DNA of 21,546 nucleotides, taken from a virus. The position numbers and the translations under genes were made by a program. Below the pieces are notes generated by a model. That model was not told the origin of the DNA and ran no database searches. It saw only the letters and a list, made by a program, of their open reading frames with translations. The DNA lies in the IMG/VR virus record IMGVR_UViG_3300038305_000112, positions 1 to 21,546 of that record; one strand, written 5' to 3'. The first letter of the stretch is position 1. Every line of letters starts with the position of its first letter. Of this stretch, positions 1-6,127 are shown in pieces.

Positions 1-1201
1 GCTGTAAGACTTCACGAGGATCACCGTTAGTTAATATGACCTTACCTGCTTTAACCTGTGGGTTAGAGTTTCTAGGCATACGAGAAGCATCCATAGCTAT
101 CATAGGATGTATTGTCAAAGCAAGTGCGTCTATACGCGCACGTAGTTCTGTGTCAAGTGCTTTCTGTGAGTTGTATCCCTTTTCACACACACCTCTACCC
201 CAGAAACGGCTAGGTACTACATCCCAAGGGAAAGCAACAATAGGTCTATCTTGCATCATGTAGGGGTTTTCTTCCGCTTTTAAAAGAATACCATCATTAG
301 CAATTACAACCATAGCCTCTACATAATAAGAATCTGAGCTATCATCCTCCAACTCTCCCATAAGAGAAACTTCTTCTTCCTCTATCTCTTCCTCTGTATT
401 TTCAGACTCTTGAGCTTTCTTAAGTAAGTGTCTAGGAACTAAACCATAATATTTAGTTAGCCTAATCTTATCTTCAGCAAAGGTAGTTAAGTCTTGGTCA
501 GGTTCAATGTTAAAGTCAGTAGACGCTATAGATAAAGTTTCGTCACGATAGACTCCCTTTTCTTGTAACTGTTCTACTAAGTGTGTTGACACAAACTCAT
601 CAACAGCACAACCTAACGCTGACTCAATGTCAGTAGCTACTGGGTCTATTAGAAAGTTTTGGGGCATTACAGGACGTAACTTTACACAGGTACGGTCTTT
701 AATTGTAACACCTACTGCCTGTAGTTCTCCACCCATCATCGGTTGTGAGGCAGGAGCCATTTCCTTCTCTTCTTCAAGGACAATCTCTGCAATGCCTGTA
801 CCAAACACAGCGGCATTAATAATACACTCAGCTATTGCTTTTCGTGCTTTGTTCTTTTTAAAGTCTCTCTCTAGGTTTTTACGTAAGAGAACAATGTCAG
901 CGGTATCTTCATCGTTTAAATCATCACGTATATCAAACCACTTACCACGACCAAAAGTAGCTTCCTCTAGTTCTGCAACGGAAGACTCAACGGCCTGTTG
1001 CAGTGCAGGGGAAATAATCTTAGACCTTTCTGAATCCCTTGTTCTATCTTCAGGAGACCACTGTCCTCTCCATAGCCTGTAATATTCATCAAACTTGTCG
1101 GAATAATTGGCCTCGTAATGATCACGCCAATTATCACATTTATCCATAACCCAACCTTCTAGGTCTTGTTCTATAGAGAAATCTTCTTTATTTTCTAACA
1201 T
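1..1201 (-). CDS. Portal protein, partial (C-terminus beyond left edge)
   Basis: An open minus-strand frame starts with ATG at 1201 and runs through 400 codons off the left edge, so the C-terminus is missing. The product resembles podovirus portal proteins, which form the dodecameric ring at the capsid vertex through which DNA is packaged and ejected. The N-terminal region has the pattern YYRLWRGQW, then SKIISPALQQAVESSVAELEE, typical of marine podovirus portals, followed by FGTGIAEIVLEE and, near the break, PWDVVPSRFWGRGVCEKGY. An acidic stretch rich in Glu lies around residue 270. ATG follows the terminase stop by 2 nt, with AGGG 8 nt upstream as ribosome binding site. Position right after the large terminase fits the family. 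The family assignment is by recognition of sequence pattern and gene order, not by a database search. Confidence 0.82.
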   Translation of the reverse strand, partial: MLENKEDFSIEQDLEGWVMDKCDNWRDHYEANYSDKFDEYYRLWRGQWSPEDRTRDSERSKIISPALQQAVESSVAELEEATFGRGKWFDIRDDLNDEDTADIVLLRKNLERDFKKNKARKAIAECIINAAVFGTGIAEIVLEEEKEMAPASQPMMGGELQAVGVTIKDRTCVKLRPVMPQNFLIDPVATDIESALGCAVDEFVSTHLVEQLQEKGVYRDETLSIASTDFNIEPDQDLTTFAEDKIRLTKYYGLVPRHLLKKAQESENTEEEIEEEEVSLMGELEDDSSDSYYVEAMVVIANDGILLKAEENPYMMQDRPIVAFPWDVVPSRFWGRGVCEKGYNSQKALDTELRARIDALALTIHPMIAMDASRMPRNSNPQVKAGKVILTNGDPREVLQ

Positions 1202-1203
1202 AG

Positions 1204-2457
1204 TTAATACCCTGCGTATTTATCTAAGTATTCGTAGTCTTCCTGTTCATAGTCATAAGCATAGGAAACTTTAGCTAACTGGTCTATATATGCTAGTGAA
1301 TCTATTAAATCATCGTGGACTAGTGGGTTGGGGAATTGAAATAACTCATCAAGAAACTGACTGTTCCAATCTCCTTTGTTTAATGTAATGTTACCATGCT
1401 CAAAGCGGCCTTGTAAAGCCCATACTATCCTATCTATTTTCTTTTTGTTACCATGAGTAAGTTCTTCAATCCTAAAAAACCTTTGATTCTTTTTCATTTC
1501 ATTATTAAGGTAAGGGTAGACCGCATTCTTAAGTGCGCCTTTTTCTATTCCTACTGCTACTGGTCTGTAGTCTCTGACTGCTTCAAAGATTCTTCTGGCG
1601 GTCTCTTCAACACCCCACCTCCCATGTATGATATTAGCAACCCACCATCCTTTCGTACCTGCCTTAACCACAGAAATTGCCGTTTGGTCAAGCCTTTTGG
1701 TTTTGGTTGTGACCTTAGAAACTTCAGCAAATCCTGCCAAATCGACAGCAATGTAAAAGTCACCACCTTCAGGCTCCTCTGTATCAAACTTAACATTTTC
1801 TTCCTTAAAGAGTTCACTATCATTTGCTTCAAAGGAAGCCATAAACTCCTGTCTGAAGGAAAAGGAAGACATTGATTTCTTAGCCGCTTCAATCTCTTCA
1901 GGGTCTAGCAATGGGTTATCATAGCTTGTAAAATGAAAACCTGCAAAACTAGGATCATCAGATACACAAGCGTATGTATATAGTTCATAAAAGTGATTAC
2001 GTCCCATAGGCGTACCTATAAACAACGCATCACCCTTTTGGTCAGCCAAGGCAGGTCTCAGTATCTGCTCCCAAACCTCTGGCTTCATGTCAGCGTACTC
2101 ATCCATTACTAGGAACTTAAGGCTGACACCCCTCATTGTCTCTGGTCTATCCGCACCCTTTAGGGCAATTACAGCACCATTAATGAGTTTAATCTGTAGG
2201 TTATTAACGTGGCTAGAGGCTATGACGTTATGTCCTAACTCTAGTAGCATCTGCCACATAATGTCCCTAGCCTGTCCCTGTGTAGGGGCAACGTAGAACA
2301 CATGGCCTTTGGTATCACTAAGGGCGCGGAGTATTAACATCCATGCCGCTAGTCTACTCTTACCTGTACGTCTACCTGCGGCTATAACTTTAAATCTTGT
2401 TTCGTTGTTATATACTTTCTGTTGCCACGGTAGAAGAGAGACATTTAAATCAGTCAA
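1204..2457 (-). CDS. terL: Terminase large subunit (TTG start)
   Basis: This is the ATP-driven packaging motor and headful or end-cutting nuclease. The N-terminal ATPase has a Walker A motif AGRRTGKS at residues 27-34 and a Walker B FLVMDE ending in D119-E120. The C-terminal RNase H-like nuclease shows AVDLAG with D239, GIEKG with E305 and HDDLIDSLAY with D382, D383 and D386. At 417 residues it is short but within the range of podovirus large terminases. The start is TTG at 2457: no in-frame ATG lies upstream before a stop, and AAGGA sits 5 nt before the TTG. The start overlaps the stop of the upstream gene by 8 bp, which suggests translational coupling. The portal gene follows 2 nt after its stop. 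Confidence 0.95.
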   Translation of the reverse strand: MTDLNVSLLPWQQKVYNNETRFKVIAAGRRTGKSRLAAWMLILRALSDTKGHVFYVAPTQGQARDIMWQMLLELGHNVIASSHVNNLQIKLINGAVIALKGADRPETMRGVSLKFLVMDEYADMKPEVWEQILRPALADQKGDALFIGTPMGRNHFYELYTYACVSDDPSFAGFHFTSYDNPLLDPEEIEAAKKSMSSFSFRQEFMASFEANDSELFKEENVKFDTEEPEGGDFYIAVDLAGFAEVSKVTTKTKRLDQTAISVVKAGTKGWWVANIIHGRWGVEETARRIFEAVRDYRPVAVGIEKGALKNAVYPYLNNEMKKNQRFFRIEELTHGNKKKIDRIVWALQGRFEHGNITLNKGDWNSQFLDELFQFPNPLVHDDLIDSLAYIDQLAKVSYAYDYEQEDYEYLDKYAGY

Positions 2458-3247
2458 GGGATTCCTTAAACGTCTTAGCTGTTTTAGCTTTTTCTTCTTT
2501 TAGTTTGTCGTTAAAATCTGTCGTTATAAATTTTTTAAACATATTATTCATTGGGTACTTTTCATTACTATTGTTTTTTACACCGTATAGGTTTTCTAAG
2601 TGCCAACTATATTTTGTTTTTAATAGCTCCTGTAAATCAGCTTTATCTCTTGTACTAGGGTTTTTCTTTTTATTTCGGTTGATAATATCGCTAGCTTTGT
2701 TATAAAACATTGCCGCTTCTTTTTTCTTTTCTTTAGACCCTGTTTTTATTTGTCGTTTAGAAGACCTTAAAATATCGTCTCTTATAAAATCTAACGCTTT
2801 TGACCAGTCTGTTTTATTCATAGCAGTAGCAAGGTCTATTATTCTGTTTGCTGTTTCTGTTGAAGCATCTGTTCCTTCCTGATGTCTATACTCATGCGCC
2901 CATAAATTCGCGGTGGCGGCTTTATCTATAGCATTAACTGTGTTTGCTTCTTTTGGTATAGAAATTAAACTATTGTCTTGTGCTTCGAAAACATAAGGTC
3001 TGTCGCTTCCCTGTTCTCCAACCGAAAAACCTTTTAAAGTTAAGCTATTCCTTCCTATTTGTTCAGGAGTAAGTCCGTGATACCTTGCAAGACTAGGGTC
3101 AAGAGTGCCTTTATAATTAGAGTAAGGAGCAATAGCCATTTGAAAATCTATATCACCCATCTGCATTCCCTGCAAGACATTTTTATAGTCTAGTCCGTTT
3201 TCTTGAGATATGCGTTTTGCTTTCTGCTCTAAAGTTTCTCTGGACAT
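2450..3247 (-). CDS. Putative HExxH zinc-metalloprotease-like protein
   Basis: A 265-residue protein not recognised as a named family. The informative element is LWAHEYRHQEG, which places H118-E119-Y120-R121-H122 in an HExxH arrangement, the zinc-binding and catalytic motif of zincin metallopeptidases. E131 in the following helix-like segment is a possible third ligand. The C-terminal half is Lys-rich (KEKKKEAAMFY, NRNKKKN, DKLKEEKAKTAK) and probably helical. There is no signal peptide or membrane segment. It lies between the probable endolysin and the large terminase, starting 1 nt after the endolysin stop with only a weak ribosome binding site, so it is probably translated by coupling. It could act in virion maturation, wall digestion during entry, or late host modification; the sequence does not decide between these. 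The motif is seen directly; protease activity is inferred. Confidence 0.55.
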   Translation of the reverse strand: MSRETLEQKAKRISQENGLDYKNVLQGMQMGDIDFQMAIAPYSNYKGTLDPSLARYHGLTPEQIGRNSLTLKGFSVGEQGSDRPYVFEAQDNSLISIPKEANTVNAIDKAATANLWAHEYRHQEGTDASTETANRIIDLATAMNKTDWSKALDFIRDDILRSSKRQIKTGSKEKKKEAAMFYNKASDIINRNKKKNPSTRDKADLQELLKTKYSWHLENLYGVKNNSNEKYPMNNMFKKFITTDFNDKLKEEKAKTAKTFKESLD

Positions 3248-3248
3248 A

Positions 3249-3626
3249 TTAATAGCACCACATTACAGGAGACTCACCAACGTCCAACTTGCGGATGTCA
3301 ACATGGACAAAGCTGTCAGCAACTCCGATACCGTTGAACCCCATCGCAGTGGCGTGTTTAACGATGTCATACCTTTGCTGAGAATTCTCAGTCCTGATGT
3401 CACAGGCGATACCTTGTGCGTGAGTTCCTGCAACTTTTTTCTTAGCCTCTATGGGGTGACTAGGGTCTCTGTAACCACTAGTGATTATAAACGGAAAACC
3501 ACATACATAACGTAGGTGATCTAATTTGATTAGGAATTGATCATCAATCTTATTCTTACCTGTGTACTGACAGGCAAACTCTTCCCTGTTAAAGTGTCTT
3601 AACATATCGTTAATGTTATTAATCAT
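3249..3626 (-). CDS. Peptidase M15-type protein, probable endolysin
   Basis: A 125-residue protein of the M15/VanY-like zinc peptidase fold, which cuts D-amino-acid peptide bonds in peptidoglycan and is common as a phage endolysin. Visible landmarks are the N-terminal F-REEFAC segment, ITSGYRDPSHP, then GTHAQGIACDI with H69 and D76, and FVHVDIR with H108 and D110; H69, D76 and H108 are the expected zinc ligands. The ATG at 3626 is preferred because GGAG lies 9 nt upstream. A TTG two codons earlier (3632) would put that site only 3 nt away. The gene overlaps the preceding probable small terminase by 8 bp. There is no signal peptide, so a holin or other export route would be needed; no holin is visible next to it. 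Confidence 0.85.
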   Translation of the reverse strand: MINNINDMLRHFNREEFACQYTGKNKIDDQFLIKLDHLRYVCGFPFIITSGYRDPSHPIEAKKKVAGTHAQGIACDIRTENSQQRYDIVKHATAMGFNGIGVADSFVHVDIRKLDVGESPVMWCY

Positions 3627-4029
3627 TGACAACTTCTCCCTCTAATGGGTCTTGCTGTTCATTACCAGAGATAACAGTGGTTTCACCACCTACTCCAGTG
3701 ATAGAGATGTTGATAGCACTACGACCACCACTACCTCCTTTCTCCTTCTCAAAGTAACTGATAGGTAACATCCTATCCATTACCAACTTCCATGCCGCTG
3801 ACTGATTCTTATGATCGTTGTCAAGAGCCGCATCAAAGATTGCATCCATCACTTTGCGTGACTTTGGGGACGCAAGCATCCTAGCTTTATAGTCGTTGAT
3901 GATTGAAGCATCACCTTTGGGGCGACCTACCCCTTTTCTATTACCTGTTGTTTTAGACACTACAGATTTCTTTGGTGGCCGACCCTTCCGCTTCGCGGCT
4001 GTGGCTGACCTATCTATTTCTTTACTCAA
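3619..4029 (-). CDS. Probable terminase small subunit with AT-hook-like N-terminus
   Basis: First gene of the leftward late block, 136 residues. The N-terminus has two AT-hook-like basic motifs, KRKGRPPKK and GVGRPKGD, suited to minor-groove DNA binding. The middle is helical (SRKVMDAIFDAALDNDHKNQ, then AAWKLVMDRMLP), and the C-terminus has a Gly-rich strand segment GRSAINISITGVGG. Size, DNA-binding tail and position upstream of the large terminase suggest the small subunit that recognises the packaging site; this is inference from context. The start is TTG at 4029, supported by AGGGG 6 nt upstream. The leftward promoter at 4171-4199 would give it a leader of about 135 nt carrying CTTAAG repeats. 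Confidence 0.55.
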   Translation of the reverse strand: MSKEIDRSATAAKRKGRPPKKSVVSKTTGNRKGVGRPKGDASIINDYKARMLASPKSRKVMDAIFDAALDNDHKNQSAAWKLVMDRMLPISYFEKEKGGSGGRSAINISITGVGGETTVISGNEQQDPLEGEVVND

Positions 4030-4047
4030 AGTATTCCCCTTAGTTAT

Positions 4048-4345
4048 CTTAAGGATACTTAAGTAGAGTTTAGTTATTTTCTTTAATTATTAATAAAAGT
4101 AAAATACTATAGTTTACTTAAGGTACTTAAGGCGCGGATGGTTTCCTTTAACTAACTTAGTATACTTGATATTATAGCACAGATCAGTCTAAAAGTCAAG
4201 CATTATTTTCTATATTTACTAAATTATATTGAGTACACCCAAGCCCCCTTGTGTGTCAACCTGTGTGTCCCTTAACTGCTTGTGTCAATACCAAAGGGCC
4301 ACCTGTGTTTTCCTTATGTAATTCAAGGACTTAGGTATACTTAAG
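4048..4345. repeat. Cluster of CTTAAG-centred repeats, possible operator or iterons
   Basis: The palindrome CTTAAG, usually inside TACTTAAGG, occurs at 4048-4053, 4058-4063, 4117-4122, 4126-4131 and 4340-4345. The first two copies are 10 bp apart and the next two 9 bp apart, about one helical turn. A degenerate version surrounds 4155-4169 (CTTAGTATACTTG), over the leftward -10 region. Another copy, at 7533-7538, lies upstream of the ssDNA-binding protein gene. Placement in the late promoter and its leader suggests a binding site for a regulator or replication protein. The hexamer also occurs inside coding regions, so only the clustering is meaningful. Confidence 0.5.
4171..4199 (-). promoter_or_regulatory. 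Leftward sigma70-type promoter for the late block
   Basis: On the minus strand TTGACT (4199-4194) is followed by a 17-bp spacer and TATAAT (4176-4171): a full consensus -10, five of six matches at -35 and optimal spacing. Transcription would begin near 4164 and run into the probable small terminase gene about 135 nt downstream. It shares the contexts GCTTGACT and CTATAATA with the rightward promoter at 4811-4838, so both should be read by the same host sigma factor. Confidence 0.75.
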
Positions 4346-4415
4346 GATACACCCCCTTTTTCCTAATTTACTCCTTTTTTGTATGCCAGAGGGTACTGTA
4401 ACAATCCTGCGATTG

Positions 4416-4435
4416 CCCCACGCCCCCCCGCCCCC
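4416..4435. other. C-rich/G-rich tract beside the DnaA boxes
   Basis: The plus strand has runs of 4 C (4416-4419), 7 C (4423-4429) and 5 C (4431-4435) separated by 1-3 bases, ending 4 bp before the first DnaA box. The minus strand therefore has G5, G7 and G4 runs and could form a G-quadruplex if the G7 run supplies two tracts. A GC-rich block between DnaA boxes and the unwinding element is also known in some bacterial oriC regions. Confidence 0.6.
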
Positions 4436-4437
4436 AA

Positions 4438-4512
4438 AGTTATCCACAGGTTATACATGAGTTATCCCCAGTATCCACGGCCTGTGCATAAGTTATCCAC
4501 AGGTTATACACA
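4438..4512. other. DnaA-box cluster, candidate replication origin
   Basis: Four perfect matches to the DnaA box TTATNCACA occur in 73 bp: TTATCCACA at 4440-4448 and 4493-4501, TTATACACA at 4504-4512, and TTATGCACA on the minus strand at 4483-4491. Degenerate copies are TTATACATG (4451-4459), TTATCCCCA (4462-4470) and GTATCCACG (4471-4479). Forward boxes start at 4440, 4451 and 4462, and again at 4493 and 4504, so each step is 11 bp. A 20-bp direct repeat is present at 4438-4457 and 4491-4510, 53 bp apart, close to five helical turns. The cluster lies between two divergent promoters and near AT-rich DNA. Binding of host DnaA is the natural reading; origin function is inferred. Confidence 0.75.
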
Positions 4513-4810
4513 AGGCTCCATGTTGGCACGGGTATTGCATGGGTAAAGTGTGAGTATGCCATAGGATACCTATAGAGCCACATGCATACATCATGCCAAG
4601 TAACCATAAGTTTATATTATGATAGACACAAGATCATCATTGATAGTTATATGTTTATAGATGGCTCTGTATTGCGTTCTAAGCGTGTTTGTCCTTGGTC
4701 TATATAATGGCATAGGTAAGTAGTCGATCGTACAAATTAGGCCACAGCCCAGTAGTGGCGCGGTGTTCAGCCTATCTATAAAATAAGTTAAAATAAATGT
4801 ATATAATTGC

Positions 4811-4838
4811 TTGACTCATACACTTATACGCCTATAAT
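4811..4838 (+). promoter_or_regulatory. Rightward sigma70-type promoter for the early/replication block
   Basis: TTGACT (4811-4816), a 16-bp spacer and TATAAT (4833-4838) form a near-consensus promoter. Initiation is expected at about 4844-4846, giving a leader of about 315 nt before the first early gene at 5162. AT-rich DNA directly upstream (about 4770-4810) could act as an UP-like element. It matches the leftward promoter in both hexamers and their immediate flanks. Confidence 0.78.
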
Positions 4839-4844
4839 AGGCAC

Positions 4845-5161
4845 AGGCAACGGGGGAACGGCTCCCCAGATTGATACCTAGCTTCAGCAGTTACCACGGT
4901 AGCTTATAGGCTGAAGACGAAGGAGAAAGTCCCTGAAGCCCTCCGCAATAGCGGTTTGAACTCTCAGCTTATTAGCCGTGGCAATAGTGAGACAGACGAC
5001 CATACTAGGTGGACAGAGTAACCAAGATTAAAAATGGTTATGGCGGGAAGTAGCTTTAGGGCGAAGGTGTACCGTTAAGCAGTACCATATTTAATCGGCG
5101 GTTATTCACTGGAAATACTAGACAACTGGTGTTTGCATTGAATAACTAAAGGTATTTCAAA
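4845..5161 (+). ncRNA. Candidate structured leader RNA of the early operon
   Basis: This untranslated stretch between the promoter and the first early gene can form several helices. They are GGGGA/TCCCC (4853-4857 with 4863-4867) near the 5' end; CCGC/GCGG with loop AATA (4943-4954); TCTCA/TGAGA (4962-4966 with 4988-4992); TAACCA/TGGTTA (5019-5024 with 5035-5040); and GTTATTCA/TGAATAAC (5101-5108 with 5139-5146), which ends just before the ribosome binding site of the gene at 5162. GCTTCAGC at 4881-4888 can pair with GCTGAAG at 4910-4916 or with CTGAAGC at 4933-4939, but not both. It matches no RNA family I recognise. It could be a regulatory leader, a stable 5' structure or a replication primer. 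Helices are visible in the sequence; folding and function are not shown. Confidence 0.45.
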
Positions 5162-5587
5162 ATGAAGAAAACAAACAAGATAAAACACTTTAAGCATTCA
5201 TATTCAGAGTTATCTAAAGTGGGTGTTAAATATTACAAGGATACAAACTTTTGTACAGTTATTGGCTTAGCTGTAGCATGTGACCTGTCATTCGGTAAGG
5301 CTAGGGCAATCGCAGAGCGTACAGTTAAAAGAGTTAAGGGTCGCGGTCTTTCACAGTGGGACATTCATAAACTCTATCAGTCAATGGGTAAACAACTAAC
5401 CCATGTTCCTAATGTTTACGGTGCTACACTGGGAACCGTAGCCAACCATGCCCCAATGTCAGGTCGTTATATGTTCTTAACTAGAAGCCACTGTGCTGTT
5501 AGCCGTGATGGAGTCCTTGAGGATTGGAGTGCGAAAGGTAGTAGACATAGAGTAAGGATGTGTTATAAAATTGAAGACTTAAAGTAG
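5162..5587 (+). CDS. Putative papain-like cysteine-peptidase-fold early protein
   Basis: First gene of the rightward block, 141 residues. The arrangement resembles small phage proteins with a papain-like fold: C31 at the start of a helix after YYKDTNFC, H110 in FLTRSHCAVSRDG and D121-W122 in LEDWS, spaced as a Cys-His-Asp triad would be. The middle is basic (ERTVKRVKGRGLS). It could be an inactive or active protease, or an acyltransferase-like early host-takeover protein; the fold call rests on these three positions only. The ATG at 5162 has AAAGG 9 nt upstream, and the last leader hairpin (5101-5146) lies directly before that site, so its translation may depend on leader folding. Confidence 0.45.
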   Translation: MKKTNKIKHFKHSYSELSKVGVKYYKDTNFCTVIGLAVACDLSFGKARAIAERTVKRVKGRGLSQWDIHKLYQSMGKQLTHVPNVYGATLGTVANHAPMSGRYMFLTRSHCAVSRDGVLEDWSAKGSRHRVRMCYKIEDLK

Positions 5588-5595
5588 TTAAATTG

Positions 5596-5626
5596 GTAGC
5601 ATTGGTTTATATCAGTGCTACTTCTT
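5596..5626 (+). terminator. Hairpin after first early gene (weak terminator or processing site)
   Basis: GTAGCATTG (5596-5604) pairs with CAGTGCTAC (5613-5621) over 9 bp with one wobble and an 8-nt loop. It is followed by TTCTT, a poor U-tract. It lies 9 nt after the stop at 5587. It may reduce read-through or act as an RNase III-type processing site between early genes. Confidence 0.4.
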
Positions 5627-5657
5627 GTAACTATTTAAACAACTGAGGTAATACAAA

Positions 5658-5891
5658 ATGAAACCAACAGTATACGATATAAAGCAATCCCTAGCACTTG
5701 GCTCTCATTTCTTTAGCCGTGACACTTTGCGCTTTTTTGGTCAGACCATGTCTAGTTTTAAGACTGACTGGCACAATAAAGATAAAGGCATTGTAAGAAT
5801 ATACGCGCCTATGAGAGACCATACAGGCCAAAGAATGGGAACAACAGAAAGATTTGTTGATATTAATACTTTTATGGAGGTGACAGCATGA
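5658..5891 (+). CDS. Small conserved-looking phage protein of unknown function
   Basis: A 77-residue protein without a membrane segment or zinc motif. The N-terminal part, with GSHFFSRDTLRFFGQTMSSF, resembles a small protein found in many unrelated phages that carries a FFSRDTMRFFG-type signature; the C-terminal half, RIYAPMRDHTG and TTERFVDINTF, looks like short beta strands. I do not know its function. The ATG has TGAGG 9 nt upstream. Its stop overlaps the next start as ATGA, so the two are probably translationally coupled. Confidence 0.65.
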   Translation: MKPTVYDIKQSLALGSHFFSRDTLRFFGQTMSSFKTDWHNKDKGIVRIYAPMRDHTGQRMGTTERFVDINTFMEVTA

Positions 5892-6127
5892 AGACTAGAG
5901 AGCAATGGCAAGCAGAGACCAAGGTTATCAGAGATATGGCCGAACTAATTTGGAAAACTAGCATCCCGTTTGAAGAGAGATACCTAGCAAGCAATGATTT
6001 CCTATCTGAGCAGTGCGGTCTTTGGGAGCAACAGTTGATGAGTACCTATAACGAAATGATCGACATGGCGTTTGATCGTGATCTTGAGAACGAAGACTAT
6101 CCAACAGTTGAGGAGATGACAGCATGA
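5888..6127 (+). CDS. Small hypothetical early protein
   Basis: A 79-residue acidic, probably all-helical protein (ELIWKTSIPFEERYLASNDF, then STYNEMIDMAFDRDLENEDY). No family is recognised. It begins inside the stop of the previous gene (ATGA) with a strong GGAGG 7 nt upstream. Its own 3' end repeats the same junction design, GAG GAG ATG ACA GCA TGA, for the gene that follows. The three genes therefore look like one coupled translation unit. Confidence 0.65.
   Translation: MKTREQWQAETKVIRDMAELIWKTSIPFEERYLASNDFLSEQCGLWEQQLMSTYNEMIDMAFDRDLENEDYPTVEEMTA

Larger units (their letters stand above)
4030..5161. other. Gene-free control region between divergent operons
   Basis: No credible gene lies in these 1.1 kb. 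From left to right it holds an AT-rich segment with CTTAAG repeats (4048-4131), a leftward promoter (4171-4199), TGTGTGTC direct repeats at 4250-4257 and 4262-4269 followed by TTGTGTCAA at 4280-4288, a C-rich tract (4416-4435), a DnaA-box cluster (4438-4512), a short palindrome (ATAGG-ATA-CCTAT, 4561-4573), a hairpin GCCAC/GTGGC (4741-4745 with 4755-4759), an AT-rich segment (about 4770-4810), a rightward promoter (4811-4838) and a leader RNA (about 4845-5161). I see nothing recognisable in 4580-4740 beyond an isolated TATAAT at 4703. The layout is that of an origin combined with the early/late transcription switch. Confidence 0.8.

Noticed and set aside
36-1082. Plus-strand frames opposite the portal gene
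   Set aside because: They lie antisense to a frame with portal-like sequence open over 400 codons; no ribosome binding site or recognisable protein.
1453-2503. Plus- and minus-strand frames within the large terminase gene
   Set aside because: All overlap a gene with complete ATPase and nuclease motifs; they are shadows.
4690-4708. TATAAT at 4703-4708 as a promoter
   Set aside because: No -35 hexamer at 16-18 bp; an isolated -10 in AT-rich DNA.
4661-4723. 20-residue hydrophobic frame starting MALYCVLSVFVLGLY
   Set aside because: No ribosome binding site before the ATG and no gene context; short enough to occur by chance.
4911-4929. Hammerhead ribozyme core (CTGAAGA followed by GAAA)
   Set aside because: The two core boxes are too close to allow stem II, and flanking stems I and III are not seen.
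5034-5078. 14-codon leader peptide in the leader RNA
   Set aside because: No ribosome binding site and it overlaps a 6-bp helix; no regulatory codons.
4845-5161. RNase P RNA, tmRNA, group I intron, cobalamin riboswitch or tRNA in the leader
   Set aside because: GGAGAAAGTCC resembles an RNase P conserved segment, but the matching 3' conserved segment is not found. There is no B12 box despite the B12-dependent reductase, no group I core motifs, and no cloverleaf.
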